DNA of 64,000 nucleotides from Larus michahellis (GCF_964199755.1 NC_133907.1:2733001-2797000); one strand, 5' to 3'; positions 24,061-38,705 are shown, counted from the first letter of the stretch. The notes: a model not told the origin generated them from the sequence alone. Translations and numbers: made by a program.

Positions 24061-27000
24061 ACTAAATCTGTTTTGTTGCTACATCTTGTGTGCAGTGTTC
24101 CACTTCTTACCGCGGGGATTAAGGGCTCAGAGCCCAATCCTGCCCCGTGCGCGGAGCCCAAAGGGCTGCTCGTGTGCAGGAGCATTTCCAGAAGCGGCTT
24201 CCAAGCATCAGGCTGCTCCCACGAGTGGAGCAAGGAGGGTTTGGCCCCAGCCTTGAGAGCGGCCGTCCAGCAGTTCCGCGAGCCTCACGGCCAGTCTTTC
24301 AGATGCAGGAACAGTTTCCAGCAGTGACTTAAGTATCCAAATCTCTGATATTTTTCATTTGAAAAAAAAAAAAAAAAAAGGCATTACGCGACTAAGGGGT
24401 GGATCCTGAAAGTTTCATTTTTTCATTTTTTGGTGTGTTTGATATGATGGATTTCACTATTGGAGGGTAGTTTTTGACCTCTGCGTTAGATCTATCCTAC
24501 AAACCGTAGATGCCAATGACCTCAGTGAGAACAGAGGGTGCTCAGCAGCTGGCAGGATCAGGCCCTCATTCAAAGAACTCCTTTTACTTGCAAAACTTTG
24601 GGAGAAAGCTTTATACCCAAGAGCTGGGAGCTGGCCAAAGTCAATGTAACGCATGGGATTTTGAATATTTTTTGCATGTATTTTCTTTGGAATCTAACCA
24701 GGGTGCTGCTTAGAAAAGGCTTCACAAATTGTTTTACATTGTTATTATTATTTGAGGCTCCATTTTCATTTATCATTCAGGTAACATGCTTGCGAGATAT
24801 TTTTTTATACCACTTCTTGTATAAACCGTTGCATTAAAACATTGCCCATCGTTCAATTTCATGCCTAATCACTGTTGCCCTGGCCTGTTTATTACGGCTG
24901 GTCTGATCCTGGCATTCTTGTCTGTTATAAATGGCTTCAGCGAAGAGACGTTTTCACTGTGTTCATCCAGATACCTCATTCATCTGTGATTATGACAGAC
25001 CTTATATTAAGATGCACTGGTTTTAATGCAAGTCATAATTAATTTATCATTCTGGAAAGGCCAGAGTGAGAGAGGAGCCCTTGAGAGGATGGCTCCAAGT
25101 GCAACAGAGGACGGGGGGGAAAATAGCTGGAGATGTCTGGGTCTCCCAAGGAACAGGGGTTGCTGAACCACGGACACTACGTCAGGGATGCCGTTAACGT
25201 GCTCCCACTCTCGGTTCTTTGCTAAAACGCAAAATGTTTATTGGCGCTTCCGACTGAGCAGTCACGTAACGAAGAGCCCAGAGACACCGTTTCAACTGAA
25301 ATGTTAATCAATCCCTATACGAATGTAAGGTTAATGCGCTGTTTACGGTGAGAGCATGGTCAGCTCTCCCCGAAGGGCGGTCTGGAGGATGGAGATGAGG
25401 ACTGGGCTCCGGCCATGCCCGTGGTCCGCGCGCTCGGTGCCGGCGGCACAGGAGCGGGGGTGATGGAGAAGTCACAGGTGTCCCCGCAAAACGGCTCTGA
25501 TGAAACACAATTGGTTTCGTTCCACGCATTTTCCCATTAAATCCCATTTTTCTCACAATTTCCTTGGCTGTTCGGTTGCATTTGAAAGGAGTGTGCCTTT
25601 TCCTGCATGATTCAATGCAAAAATAATTTCTCTTGGCTTTTTGTTTGTTTGTTTGTGTTCCTTCCTACCCCATATCTTGATTCCCTCTGGAAAAAAAAAA
25701 AAAAAAAAAGGTAAGGAAAAGAAAATAACACTTCTGTTTGGAAAGAAAGGGAGGAGTCTGTGTGGGAGATGTCAAACAGAGTAGAAAATCCCTGGACTTT
25801 CTCCAGAAACCCCCATCCACTTGAGCTGTGGATGCGATCAGTTTATCAAAACACTCTCTGGTGCATCGCTGTGAGGGAGCAGAGCTGTCCCTGCGCCCGG
25901 AAAGGTTTTTAAACTGTCCCCGGGTTTATACGGCAGAGGTGAGATTCTCAGCTGTATTGCAGCCCTTGGGTGCGAAGCAAAAAGGCGCAAGGGGAGACGG
26001 AGAGGGGCTGACAGCCCTGACATGTCCCCATGGAGCCAGGAGGTCTGGCTGTGGTGGTACTGGGGACGCAGGGGACAGCGGGGGCTGCCACCGTTCACTG
26101 ACGCTTTGCCGGAGATGGAGCCCTGCTCCCTCCTGCTGCCCCCTCACATCCCCACTCACCCCAAAACTCACCTGTGCCCAAACCCTGACGGTCCTTCCCC
26201 TCCCCTCCACCGCCATCTGCCTCCTGGACGGATGCTGGGCTGGGGGGAGAAGCCCGGGGCTCTGCTGGCTGGTGATGAGTTCGCTCTCACCAGCCCTGGG
26301 GACCTCCTCACAGCCCTCCCGTCCTCCCTCCGCTCCGTGCCGACCCCGTGTTCCCGCGGTGCGGATTCGGGGGGCACTGGAGCCGTGGAATCCGCAGCGG
26401 GAGCTGGTCTGGGCGGCAGATTTCCCTGCGGCTCCTCCGGGCCCCGCTGCCGGGAGGGGAAGCAGCACGCCAGCAACATTTGGGCAAGATCCGCAGGCGT
26501 AGCCAGAGCCGAGGAATTTCTTCTTCCTTCCACTCTTTGATTTGCTGAGCGCGACTGGGGGCACAGATTTTACATCCCTGCGCCTGACAAAGCAGCCCGT
26601 GAATGTGTCACACACATGCTCACAGACGTGTCTGGGCTTAAATGCTTTTTGTCTTCAATGTGCCCACCCCCTTTTTTTTTGTGTCTTTTCTTTCCCTTCC
26701 TTCCCTTACCAGACATAACGTAGCCCAACCGGCCAGAGACACTGCGACTACCACGATGTAGAAAAGCAACAATCTCTGGCTGGAGCGGCGGGCTCCAAAC
26801 AGCTTATCCGACAGATGCGTGAGCAGGAAATGCAATATCATGTCCAATTTCTCATACCTTATTCATGACTGTTGCAATCGCCGAACACATGTAGCCCAGC
26901 GATACGTCGTGCGTAATGTTTTTGGTGTGAGCCTTTTCTCTTCTCTTGCTCCAAAACAGGCGCTTTTGCTGGGGGAGAAGCGGGCTCCTGAGAGGCGCTG

Positions 27001-30000
27001 ATTTGGCCGAGCTGGGAAATACCCGTGGGTTTATGGAAAACAGCCCAGGCACAGAGAATGGAAATGTGCCCACATTTGCTTTACTAATTAACCTTAGCTT
27101 GGGCTCAGAGGGACTTGTTTTGGAGGAGTCAGAGAGATGAGATGGACCAGAGCCCAAGCGGCCCGGGGAGGTTTTTCTCTCATCCTTTTGGACCCGGATC
27201 CGGTCTCTCGTTTCCCCAGAAGCTCCCTGAGTCCATCAAGTAGGGAAAACGCTCTATGTCACAGCTCCCCGAGACACGATATCCCCACGGCCCCTACCTC
27301 CCCCCAGCCAGCCTTATCCTAAAGCCAGAGGGAGGAAGAGAGGGCAGATTGTCAGACAGCATCACGGCACCGCCGTGCTCCCGGACCCATGCAAGGAAAA
27401 TGTTATTTATCCCCATCCCCTGCACGCCAGGAGCCTCAGCCGAGGTACCTGAGCTAGACCCTGCACGAGCTGTTCCCCTGCTCTGCAGGAGGAGCGTGTC
27501 AAAGAGCAAGGAAACAGGTTTTTTTTCCACTGGGGACCATGAGCTGGTCTGGGCGCTGGTCTGGGCAGAGCAGCATGAAACGGCTCTTTAAGGAAGGAAT
27601 TGGGACCAATGTCCATGCTGGGATGTGGGGATCAAGCACTCTTTGGTCTTGGCACCGTGTCTCCCCAGCCTCTCTAACATCCAGTTTCATCAAAAGCCTT
27701 TTTATTAATCTAATAACAATTTCCCCCCCTATTTCACTGTGCCATAGCAAAAAGGACCGAGAGACCAACCCGAATGAAACTCCCCTGGCAGCGAGGGCAG
27801 GAGAGTGAGGACTGTGCCCCGAAACACAACCCCTGTGCAAGGTTACAATAATATAATCGTTGAGAAATGTGGGAGAGATGAGTTCAAAAGTTTTTGAAAA
27901 GTCCCACCTGGGCGTGTTTGTGCGAGAGCACCTATTTCTGCCTGTCAGCACCACTCGCACAAGAAAAACTTAGCAAAGCTCAGCCCCGTCCACCAGTTTA
28001 CAAACCTAATTTCTGCAGTTTAACCCGAGCGGCGAGGTTTCTCCGAGTAGCGTTCATCGCACTTAAAAAGGTGCCCACAAATTTCATAACAATCACTACA
28101 AAGTTTCTACATTCTTGCCCGGATTCCAGGGTTTTCCTCTAAGCCGGCTGGCCATACTGTAAAAGTTGGTAATAAATATCTGTCTTTGGTATAATAAAAG
28201 CAATGTTTATATTCTTGACAGAATGCATTTGTGAACTTACAGTCATTAGAGATGTAAACTGAAGGCAAGAAGATAACCTCTCTCCCAAATGTTCTATTTA
28301 TTTCTGTAAAGTAATTTGTATGATTTATCTTATAGACGAAGGTTTATGGTTCACTTTGAACTCCAGGTTCTTAACTCAGCAATTGCCTGTTTGGGCTGAA
28401 GCGTATAAGTGATGGCATGACCCAAAGTGCTAGATGAAAGGAAAAAGACAAAAACAAGGCAGGCTTCTGGGATTTTAACCATCATTTCTATATTCCATTG
28501 ACATCTCTGGGTTAAATATTTTCCTTTCGAGGCCAATATGATCATTCCATCTGTATGCCATATCTCCCAGTGACAAGGCAAAGCGCAGACCGCGGGCATC
28601 TTCAAGGAGGCACGCCAAGATGCGTCCAACGGGGAACGCGAGGGGGTCAGATGCTGCTTTTAGTCATAACTCCCAGTTTACACATACTCATACGCAAGAC
28701 AGCATCTATTTTGTGATTCATAAAAGAAGCATTTGATGTGGGTCCGCGTATCGCTGCTGTGCCGGGCTGGAAAGCCTATGTGTTTTTTAAACAGGCTTCT
28801 AAGTCGTGTTTGCAAAAGATAGTGTTTAATACTAAATAGACGCAACCTTCCTGACTTTGTGAAGTCTAAAAAGAAACTGAGAGATGTGACCTGCCCCGTT
28901 CATGCAACACCAAGCAGCAAAAGCTGTTAACGTGACAGGAAAGCTCCTACAACGCTCAGGTTTTGGGCAGATGGACACAACGCCGATGTGTTTCGAAAGC
29001 CAGAGCAGAGCTGGGGCATCTGCAAAGCTGGCTGAATTGGAGGGGTGACCCCAAGCTTGTGTTTGGTTTTGTGTTTTTATTGCCTTTTAATAAGAAACCT
29101 CCCTCTCTGGCACCTTGTAAGAAAAGGAGTGAATGTGCTTTGCTGAAATATTTAAGGTTGGTATAACTCTGCCCACCCGTGAGTGCGTCTTTCTGTAAAT
29201 AGGACCCACGTGGTTGGGGGGAATTGCTGGGGACAGTGCAGGGCCTGGTTGCCACCCCTTTGTGGGTGCTAAGAGTTTTTCCCAGGGAAATGCTCGGTTG
29301 CCCTGATTTTGTCAGATTCCTGACATAAGGCTGTAGTTAAACACGGCTCATTTGTCAGCATCTCCGCTAGTGCCATTGGAAGGGACGAGACAATTTCTCC
29401 ATCACTTACTTACCCTGGCAAAAATGCAGAAGGCTCAAGTGTGTATCACGACATTTGTCAGTTTTTCTTTGAATAGGTGAGAAAACCTGGAGTAGGAGGA
29501 AAATCACCCCTCATTCCCAGACCTGGCTGGAAGGTGGAGTTTATATTCTGTAGGAAACTTGAAGTATTCAAACCATTTTTCATTGCAAATCAGTGTCAAA
29601 AAGTCACCTCCCTTTCAAAAACAGCTCATAAACCGGAAATTTTGAACACTTTCCATTGAGAAACGTCTGAACAGGTCAATAATAGAAAACCAGATGATTT
29701 ATATATCTATATAGATACAAATTATATACCGGAATAAAACCAGGAAAGTCAAACTATTCATTTTGTTGCATTCCTCCTGCGTACTTTTGGAGCAATGGGT
29801 TATCTCCATGTTTGCAAGATGCTGAAGAACAAGCACAGGCGATTTTAGGCAGATTATTACGCTTTAAAAAACAACTGTGTGAACTTTTAGGTTGTTCTGG
29901 GCAGCTCTAGTGTAGCTTCGAGAGCTGTCAGCAAATTTAGGAGCTATTTATAAAAGGTGCTGGCTTAGCATGGTGAGCGTTCGGCCACCAAATCCAGCCG

Positions 30001-30419
30001 GGACACAGGAAGGACACCATCCTCTCCAGATCTCTGTCGTTACGTTAGTTTAGCACCAACACTTGTTTAGTTGTTGTTTTATCTGGTGGCACCGGGGCGT
30101 GATTCAGGTGGGGAGCTGCCAGGCTCCCTGCACAAATCCCTCCCGGAGGCGGCAGGATTTGGCCTCCGGCTCTCACCCAGATTAGCAGGAAAAGATGCTC
30201 TTTGTTCCGGACAGGGAGCGAAGCTGGAAGTTATTGAAGCCGTTTAACCTCCCGGCTAATCATTTGCATACGCGATTACCTGCCCTATTCAGCATTTCTG
30301 CTCTCTAGCCCGGCTGAAGACAACTTCAGAGAGCCAGGCAGAGTTGCGTGCTAAGCGCTGCCTATATTTTGGTGCATTTAGTTATCAATATGTGGAATTC
30401 TGTCCAGTCCTGGACGTGA

Positions 30420-30450
30420 AAAATCCGTATCTTATCTGGCCTCTGCCAGG
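30420..30450. promoter_or_regulatory. Tandem GATA site
   Basis: TATCTTATCT at 30428-30437 is the exact reverse complement of the tandem GATA 10-mer AGATAAGATA found in GATA5 intron 2. It lies about 15 kb upstream of the promoter and could be a distal autoregulatory site. Confidence 0.35.
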
Positions 30451-33400
30451 TCAACATTACTCACAATTCAGACACCATTTACCCTGCAGGGCTGAGACCC
30501 GTGTGATGCCTGGCTCTGACCAGTACTATTATTCACTTACTCTTGAGAACACTATAATTAATCAGAAATACATGTTAACACCCTGTCTTCTCTCCCCTGA
30601 CTCCATCAAAAATCCCCACCAGCCACCCAGCTTCTGAAAACCGCCGGATTAAGCCCTTACTGAAGTTAATGGGAAAAAAGCTCAGCAGGAATTCATCATG
30701 CTTGGGGTCAGCCTTCTGCTTTTGCTTCTCTCCTAAGGTAGGCAGAAAGCCTGGAAAATGGGAGCAGGGTTAGGACCTACCAGCAGCGTGTGTCTGGTGT
30801 TTGCTGGGCTGGGTACGACCATCGCTCGCTAGGCAGAAAGTGGAACAGAATCTTCCTTGGAGCTGGTTTCAGTGGAGACAGGGTTTGATACCGAAGCTGC
30901 TGTTGGTATCCGTAAATTACACAATGCAATAAAAATTGCGAACGGAAGATGGTAATGCACAGTTTGGAAACCTCTTCATGAAGCGCCTTTCTTTGCAGCT
31001 GTAAAAACTGTCCCTTTTTTGTGATAGACGTAACCCACTGATGTCAAATAACGTCTCATGCTCAAGAATTTTCCTACTGACGCAGCCCCCGAGATGTCAC
31101 CCAGCAACTAATAGGGGTGACAAGAAGGGTACCTGCAGGCACGCCTGGGGCTGCTGGCTCCAGGACACCCGGGGATCTCCTTCCTCCCCAGTTTCTTCAG
31201 GACTAGCAGGAAAACCATCCCAACGCAGGGTGCCCCCACCTCAGGAACACAAGCTGTCCTGCCCAAATTCCTCTTAGCGCACGCATTTAACCCGAAACAT
31301 GGAAAATCAGAGGCAGGAGCTGGCCCCAGCGCCGGGTTCTTGGGAGCCGGTGCGAGCAGGAGCAGGGCGTACAATGGACCATCTGTTTCCCTCTGTTTTT
31401 ATTCCCAGATTGGATCAGCCGGGCTGAAGAAAAATAGAGCCGGCGGGAGCGCGGGGGCCGCAGCCCTCGCTGCAGGAGGGACACGCGTTCCCGGGGAGCT
31501 CCAGACACGCACACCCTCTTCCAGAGGCAAGTGCTGTGGGGACGGCTCACCCACCGGCTTGGAGAATTAACAGAAGTGTGTCCGAGATGGGAAAATTAAA
31601 CCAGAAACCAGGAAAAATGAAAAATCCCCCCAAATACTGAGCGTTGGCTATTGTCTTGAGGCGGCTGCTTCACCCCAGCGCTGGGTGGTACCAAGTTTTC
31701 TGCGTTTCCCTGGCTGTGAGAGATTTTGCTACTCAGAGGGAATTGCTTGACGGGGTTGTTTCTCCTGAAATTGTGCCCATTTGCCCCAAAATGTCTCTGA
31801 GGGGGGGCCTGGGAAGGGCTCTGCTGTGACATGCTCAGTGCTCCGCACGGGAGTGATTTCATCAATGTCAGGGGAACTACTGGTGGCCTTGATGTTAAGC
31901 ACGTGATTAAATGCTTCGTTCTTTTAAGCCTTAAATATATAAATAGACACAGGCTGCAAGGTGCGTGAGAATAAATATTGAGGAGGATCCGGAGCCTTGT
32001 TTAGGGGTCGTCCTGTGCATCAGCAAAGCTTCACTCTCTCCTGGGTCAGGCATGGAAATGTGCCTAATTCTGGCTGGAAAAGCACCTTTTTTGAGCAGGG
32101 CGGGTACTTGCCATTTCGCAGCGTATATTGGCTTTATACCAAAGCTGTAACGATGCGGGAGGTGGGCACCAAAGGGGATTAATCTGCCTGGAAATCTTGT
32201 TCCCCCGCCAGAGCAGCCATTAGGCGGTAACCCAGAGGTGACCCCCCCCGGGCTGTCCCCGCAGCCCCGTCCCGCGCCCGCCCCGGGGTGTCCCTCTGCC
32301 CGCCGCCAGCGCTGATAAGCGGGAGGCGATGGCTGTTTTCTCTCTTTGGGGCTGACCGGCGGCTGACCCTGCTTTTGACAGGTCACGCCGCGAAGGCGGC
32401 AGGGCAGGGGGTCCCCGCGCTGGCACTGGGGGGGGACGGGGGGACAGGAGCACGTCGGGGCCGTCCCGGGCTCGGGGGACGCCTCTCGGGGGGGTTCAAA
32501 TGGGTTTTGCTGTGCAATGTGTGGGGATGCTTTGGGAAGCCGTAGCTGTCTGCTCCTGTTATTTGCACCTTCCTCACCCATGTGTGTGTGTTATGGGCAC
32601 CCTGCAACCCCCCCCCCAGGCACTCCCCCCCGCCTCTGAGGGGTATTTTAGGAAAAAAAAATAATCTCTGTTTCACAACGTCCTGGCAGAACTCACTAAT
32701 TTTGGACATGAGAGCGGGCATCTCATTGCACTCAGCGGGTACGGCTGGGACAAGAGCCAGCCCCCGGAGCACCAGCCCGGACCCCAATGGCCAATTCCTC
32801 CCTGGTTTGGAGGCAGGAGCCCCCCCGTGGCGTGACAGACCCCCAACCCCTCCCAGGACCACAGAGAGGGTCCCCGTGCCATGGCTTGGACACGCGAGCT
32901 CTGCCTCCGGATCTCCCGCTTCCCCGTACCTTTGAACCTCTGGAACACCAGGGTTCACCATTTCAAGCTCTTCCTGGCAGCCATAAGGTATAAAAAATCA
33001 CAATAAATGAAAGCTGAGATAATTGCACAATAACGCAGCTCCAGGAGTAGTGGAGAAGAAAAAAAAAAAACAGAAACAACACTTGTTGCAAGATTTGGGG
33101 TTTTATCATCAGAGCTGGAGTCGTTATCATTGAAAGCAAATATTGCACACCAGAAATATCTCTGTTATAAAGCCATATGGGAATTTTGCACTAAAAATAA
33201 CCTGCGTTTCTCTTAGTTGTACTATGGGAGAACCTCTGGACCCTAGCTGTAAATGTGTTAGGCGTCCTGTAAACAAACAATATCAATATCTCCTTTGTGG
33301 TATTTATATCCTGCATAAATACAGCAGGGCAAACCAGCCTTTGCAAAAGAGGGTGAGGAAGCATAAAGGGGTTGTAAAACCTGCAGAAGAAGTCACTGGG

Positions 33401-34322
33401 AGAGAGACGAGGGAATGCAGGATGTTTTATTGTTGAGATCGTTCCTCTTCGAGACACAGACTTTTTAAATAGGTGTTTTTAATGCAGGCAAGAAATGTAA
33501 AGGCAACACAGAGAAGTGGTTTTAAATAAACAAGTAACAAAACGAAAGCACAACAAAAAGGTTCATATAAGTGAAGGGGCTGGTGGCAGGAGTGCATTTT
33601 GCACAACAGTGTATATAGTAGAAATGCTAACACTTAGTAATAGCATAGAAAGGTTTGCCTGAATCTTTTGGGGCCATAAGGTTATTCGATTCAGAGCTTT
33701 TGATTATCAAACTCCTTTAGGAAAATGACACTCTCATTTCAGCTCCTTCATCCTACAGGTATTTTTTCAAAAACTTATCTCATTCATGTTTTCAGAAATG
33801 TTTTTTTTTCCTTTAAGGGCTTCAAACAAACTTTTACAAATAACACCTCCTTTTGGCTCGTATTGCTCTGATAAATCAGTGAAACAACAGTCTAAAATAT
33901 TAGAATCAGTTGACTCAAGGAGTTTAACATTTAGAAGTGAGATAAGAACCAAAAAGGCACCGAAGGCAACAACAACTTCGAGTCCAAGAGCAAAACCAAG
34001 GAAAACCTAATAAAGGGAATTTGCAGTTAACGGAAACAGCATTTACCTTGTCGCTTTTTTCCCCTATAGTTTTGTCTTACGTCCAGATAAATACTAACTC
34101 TCTGGCTGACAATCTTTTCCAGTGCTTATCTCCTCCAGCAACCCCATGTCCTTGGATCTCTGATCCGCCTGCCTTTCTGTCGCTGCCGCATACGCTTCCG
34201 TGCTGGGGGGGGCTGCGCTGTGTCACTGTGGGGGGGGCTGTCCTGCCTCTCCTGGCTTGGCCTCCATGGCCACCCCCAGCCGGGTGCTGCTCAGGGACCC
34301 TCAGCCCTTGGCAGTGGCGGTG

Positions 34323-34850
34323 GGATGCTGGAGGGATGCTGGGGGATGCTGGAGTGATGCTGGGGGGATGCTGGGGGATGCTGGGGGGATGCTGGAGGGA
34401 TGCTGGGGGATGCTGGAGTGATGCTGGGGGGATGCTGGGGGATGCTGGGGGGATGCTGGGGGATGCTGGAAGGATGCTGGGGGGATGCTGGAGGGATGCT
34501 GGGGGGATGCTGGGGGGATGCTGGGGGGATGCTGGGGGGATGCTGGGGGATGCTGGGGGGATGCTGGGGGATGCTGGAGGGATGCTGGAGGGATGCTGGG
34601 GGATGCTGGAGTGATGCTGGGGGGATGCTGGGGGATGCTGGGGGGATGCTGGGGGATGCTGGAAGGATGCTGGGGGGATGCTGGCGGGATGCTGGGGGAT
34701 GCTGTGGGGATGCTGGGGGGATGCTGGCGGGATGCTGAGGGGATGCTGGGGGGATGCTGGCGGATGCTGGGGGGATGCTGTGGGTATTATGGGGGGAAGA
34801 AGGGGGGATGCTGTGGGGATGGTGGGGGGATGGTGGGGGGATGTTGGGGC
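34323..34850. repeat. G-rich minisatellite, unit about 11-14 bp (GATGCTGGGGG)
   Basis: About 530 nt of tandem GATGCTGG followed by G-runs, with unit variants GGAGT, GGAAG, GGCGG and GTGGG. A marker variant GGAGTG recurs at 34351, 34415 and 34608, at spacings of 64 and 193 (3 x 64), so a higher-order unit of about 64 bp is likely. The right end degenerates into GATGGTGGGG units. All frames stay open across it, which explains the long spurious ORFs on both strands. The plus strand is G4-prone. Confidence 0.95.
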
Positions 34851-37800
34851 AGGGCAGCCCCAGCAGAGATGTGCGCGGTCCGGTCCCTGCTGCCATCTCA
34901 GAGCATCATGCCCAGGCTGGTTCACCCCGTGGGGTGACACTGGGCTTTGCAGGCTGTGCAGGACCCCTCGCCCCCTGCGGAGGGAGGAGATGCCATGCTG
35001 GGCAGCTGACAGCAATGCGGCCACCCCATGTGAGCCCCAGGCAGGCGCGCAGCCCTGGATTTTGGCTGCCGAGTGGCTTCTCCCAACCATATCCTTTCAT
35101 GACCCCATTTCCAAAGCTTCCCCCGCACCCTGGAGCATGTGCGTCCCTGCTTGGGGCTTGGGAGAAACCCACCTACTTATTTAAACCAGATCGAGAGGGT
35201 GTGAGTGGATTAAGAGAGGATGGAAAGAGGCTGTTCCTGCCCGGCTCGGGGCAGGCTGTGCCTGTCCTTTGCATGGGACCCAACGGAAAATGCCGGAGCT
35301 GCGGTCTGTTCCTGCCCTGACCTCTCCCAAAAATGATTCACCTGGAGGCACCCATGGAGACCTCACGGCCCAAGGGTGATGGGCACCCATCAGACCTTCT
35401 CCACTGCTCTGGTCCCGAGGAAACCCAGCCTAACGCCATTTCCTGGCAGCTGGGAAGCCTGGACCCGTATCTTTTCCTGCCCTCTGCTTTTTATAACTCA
35501 GATCCCAGCATCTCAATGTGTTTTAAGAACTTCCCAAACACTTTATTTATCCCTAGGATCATGCAGGAATAATCAATCCCCTGAGCATCTGGTTCCTTTT
35601 GATTTCTTTTCTTTTTTCACCCCCCCTCCCTCCTCCCCCTAATCTGGAAACCTGCTGGGGAACCAGGAGACACGCATGATACTGAGCGACTTCATTTATA
35701 CGGTTTATTCAGTAAAAGCCGTCTTCCAAACGCATCCTGCTGTTAGAGGCAACAGCCGAGCAGGGAGGCAGAGAGAAGGGAAGGAGACTGGGCAGGGAAG
35801 AGATGCTCGTCAGAGATGGTGGGCTGAGACGAGGGGGAGATGTCGAGGAGAAGGGGACAGCAAAGGGACCGGCGGCTGGGGACGGGGGCTGTGCGTGGGC
35901 AGGGAGCAGGAGAAAGGTGAGCGTGAGGGAGGGACCGGCAGGTAGAGGGGTGGAGAGGAAGTTGTTGAGCGAGAATTGTTTTTCCATTGCAATCCTGGTC
36001 CCCGCAGTGTGAAATGTTACTTAAAGCATCGGCGTTTCAACGGCTGGGGTCGGGTCTCCTGTCCGCAGCGAACGTGACGACTATTGCTGGGTGAACTCAC
36101 GCGATTGTTCTCCAAAAGTCGTACAGAAACAGCGATACTACAATTGCAGCTCCCCCCCCTTTTTTTTTTTTTTTTTTTTAAATTTAGGTGATTTTATTTC
36201 AAAGCGGAGTGGGATAAACCAGAAAAAGACCATCACGAATATGACATGAGCTTCCGTACATGGCGTTATTTCGGATGACAAACGCATCTTTAAATTCGTC
36301 CTAGAGTTTATGCTGGAATAATGTTGGGGAAAAGGTCCTTGTTGGGAGCAAACATTACCCCCACCAGCAGACACCCAGCCCCTCAGCCCTGGGTGATGGA
36401 GCTGCCTTATTCCAGCCCTGCTCCGAGCCGATCATCCTGCCTCCGATGTATTAATTGGCCGTACTCGGGCAGGCTCCATAAACCCAATGTGTTTGAAGGT
36501 TAAAAAGCAAAAGTCCTGCCCGCTCCCTCTGGCTCAGGGGCTTTCACCCTGCGTTCTTGGAAGGGCGATCTCTGGGAAATGGCTCCCGTCCACAGCGCAG
36601 CCATAAAATAAATAAATGCGTAAATCGACAGGGTACACTTCAGACTTTGAACCGTTGAGGCAGGGAGCCCCGGACCCGTGTTTTCACAAGCTCACGATTG
36701 AGCTCTAGCCCTTTGTAAACTTTTACTGGCTTGCCACGGACGTGGCAGCGGCAAAGAGTCTGCCTCAGCAATTACAAAGGCGCGGGGAGGCTGCAGCGGC
36801 CGCCCAGGACGCCGTGCATGGCACCGCCAGACACGGGGCCGGGTGATTCACGCCCTCCCCGGCCATAAACCCCGAGGGACCAGCAGGAATTGCAGCCTGG
36901 CGGGGCCGGGACCGGGACTGGGGCGGTTGGAGCGGCTCCTCCGAAGGGGCATCTGGGCGACGCTGCTGCTCCCCGCGCTGCCTTATTGACCGCTGAAATC
37001 CCCCGCAGATCAAAGCGGGGCTGAGAGCGTCTTCCTAATGCTGCTTGAACTACACTGACCTTTTCCTCTGGAACCTCTGTTAACTCCTGCCCATTACTCA
37101 TTGTAAACAAAAGGGAGATCCAAAGGGTTTCCAATGGCCAAGACGGATGGGATATGTTAGGAAGCTGGTGAAGGATGCTCAGGCAGATGACATGATTTAG
37201 GGAAAGCCAGGAATTCAGACCCGCGTGGGCTGGCAGCCCAAATCCACATCCTAACGCCGTTAACTTCGGCCACGTCACATAGAAATGGCTTAGGAAATGT
37301 GAGGAGCTAAAATGCCGGAGCGGCTCAAATATGAACTTTATAGCTCGGTGGTGGGTCACGCTGGAAGCGATGGCCGGCCCTGCTGAGCACGAGCCAGTGC
37401 CAGGTCATGGTTTGCGGCTATATTGGAGAAAATCGCCCCATCAAGCTGGAGGGACCTTGAACTCCAGAGGAGCTCTGCTTGGAGCTTTGAACTTTGTGGC
37501 TCGGCTCCACTTCCAACACAAACACTGTGCTGCCATATGGGTGTTTGGCATCGCAGTTTATCCTCTCCTTTCATATCTTATCCTCTTCGGGGAGCCCTCT
37601 GATATACCTCACATTCTCTTTTCACTGGAAAGACCACGTGTACAGGCTTGAAACAATGTTAAACACCATCACGGTTCATTACTCTTGCTGTAAAAATGCT
37701 TTTTTTTTCTTATAATGCATCAGAGACGTCTGGTTAAACTCCAGAGGGGAGGAACGGTAATGCACCCCTCTCCCCAAACAGGAGCCCGTGTCCGTCCCGC

Positions 37801-38705
37801 AGCGTGGAGGTGAGAGCTGCTGGTGCACAGCGGCCACAGCCCATCCTGGGCTGGGACCCAAACTCTCCTGAGCCCTTCCAAATGGTCAGGAAAAATGCCG
37901 GTAACTAAAAACGAGCTGGGGTTTATGCATGGTGGTTTCTCAGGTTCATATTTAGGCACAGGCATAAGAATTAGCTGGTGGTTCAGGTCAATTCTTCATG
38001 CTCTCCAGTGAACGCATGGTGAGCTGAGCCCAGCAGGTTGCCCTCCTGCCCGCAGCCAAGGTTCCCATGCAGGGGGACCGGGGTGACTGCCGGAGCAAGC
38101 ATCCTTCTCCTGGGCACTTCCAGCAGACCTGCGTCCCGGCTTTGATGTAAGAGGGCTCATCTTTCCGCATCCAAACCCCCCACCTGCGCCGAGCCCTTTA
38201 TCTCCCCTTGGCTGGAGGCAAAGGCGCAGGGTGTGACACGGTACCAGCAACGCTGATTCCCCATCCGATGGCGAGTGATAACACGGAGCCACTCTCACCC
38301 GTCACCAGCCGAGCGGTACCCGCTGGGTGGCTGCCCCGTGCCCGGCCATGCTGCCTCCCCCTGGGCTCCCTGCTGGCGTAGATCAATTCATCTCCGGCTT
38401 TTCCCCATTCCCTCCTTGCACAGCCTGGCCCTTGGCCCAGGAATTCTCCCCCCGGCTGCCCAGGGAGTCCGCTGCGAACCCTCAGGAAAGTGCTTTTGAA
38501 ATATCTCTGCACAGGCAGCTTCAGGGAGGGGGGAGCCTTTGGAGATGTTTGGCATTAATGCCCGGGAATTCAGGGTTTTTGGGAGCCAGGGTTCATGGTC
38601 AGGTAGTGCGGGAGGGAGACACAGCTCCTTGTGCCGAGGCTGGGCAGTTTGGTAACTCCTTCGTGTGGTGGGTTGTTTTTAATGGAGCTGCAAGAGTGGG
38701 ATGGG
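34851..38705. other. Intergenic; no gene recognised
   Basis: This is unique sequence of mixed composition. A short CpG-rich patch lies at about 36.76-37.02 kb and a T-run at about 36159-36179. AT-rich, motif-dense stretches lie at about 36.18-36.32 and 36.60-36.73 kb. No exon, RNA gene or transposon was recognised. Confidence 0.5.

Larger units (their letters stand above)
18900..34320. other. Intergenic region upstream of GATA5; unique sequence, no gene recognised
   Basis: I found no coding exon with plausible homology and no RNA gene. The region mixes AT-rich, motif-dense blocks with moderately GC-rich spacers. Blocks that look like noncoding regulatory DNA lie near 19.96-20.30, 22.70-23.00, 23.90-24.06, 24.84-25.07, 28.14-28.42, 29.94, 30.42 and 33.1-34.0 kb; the better ones are listed separately. 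Poly-A runs lie at 24362-24379 and 25691-25709. No transposable element was recognised. Confidence 0.5.

Noticed and set aside
34021..35090. Long open frames on both strands (up to 337 codons) rich in GCW/MLGG or SIPPASP repeats
   Set aside because: They are translations of the GATGCTGG minisatellite; all frames stay open because the unit lacks stops. There are no splice or homology signals.
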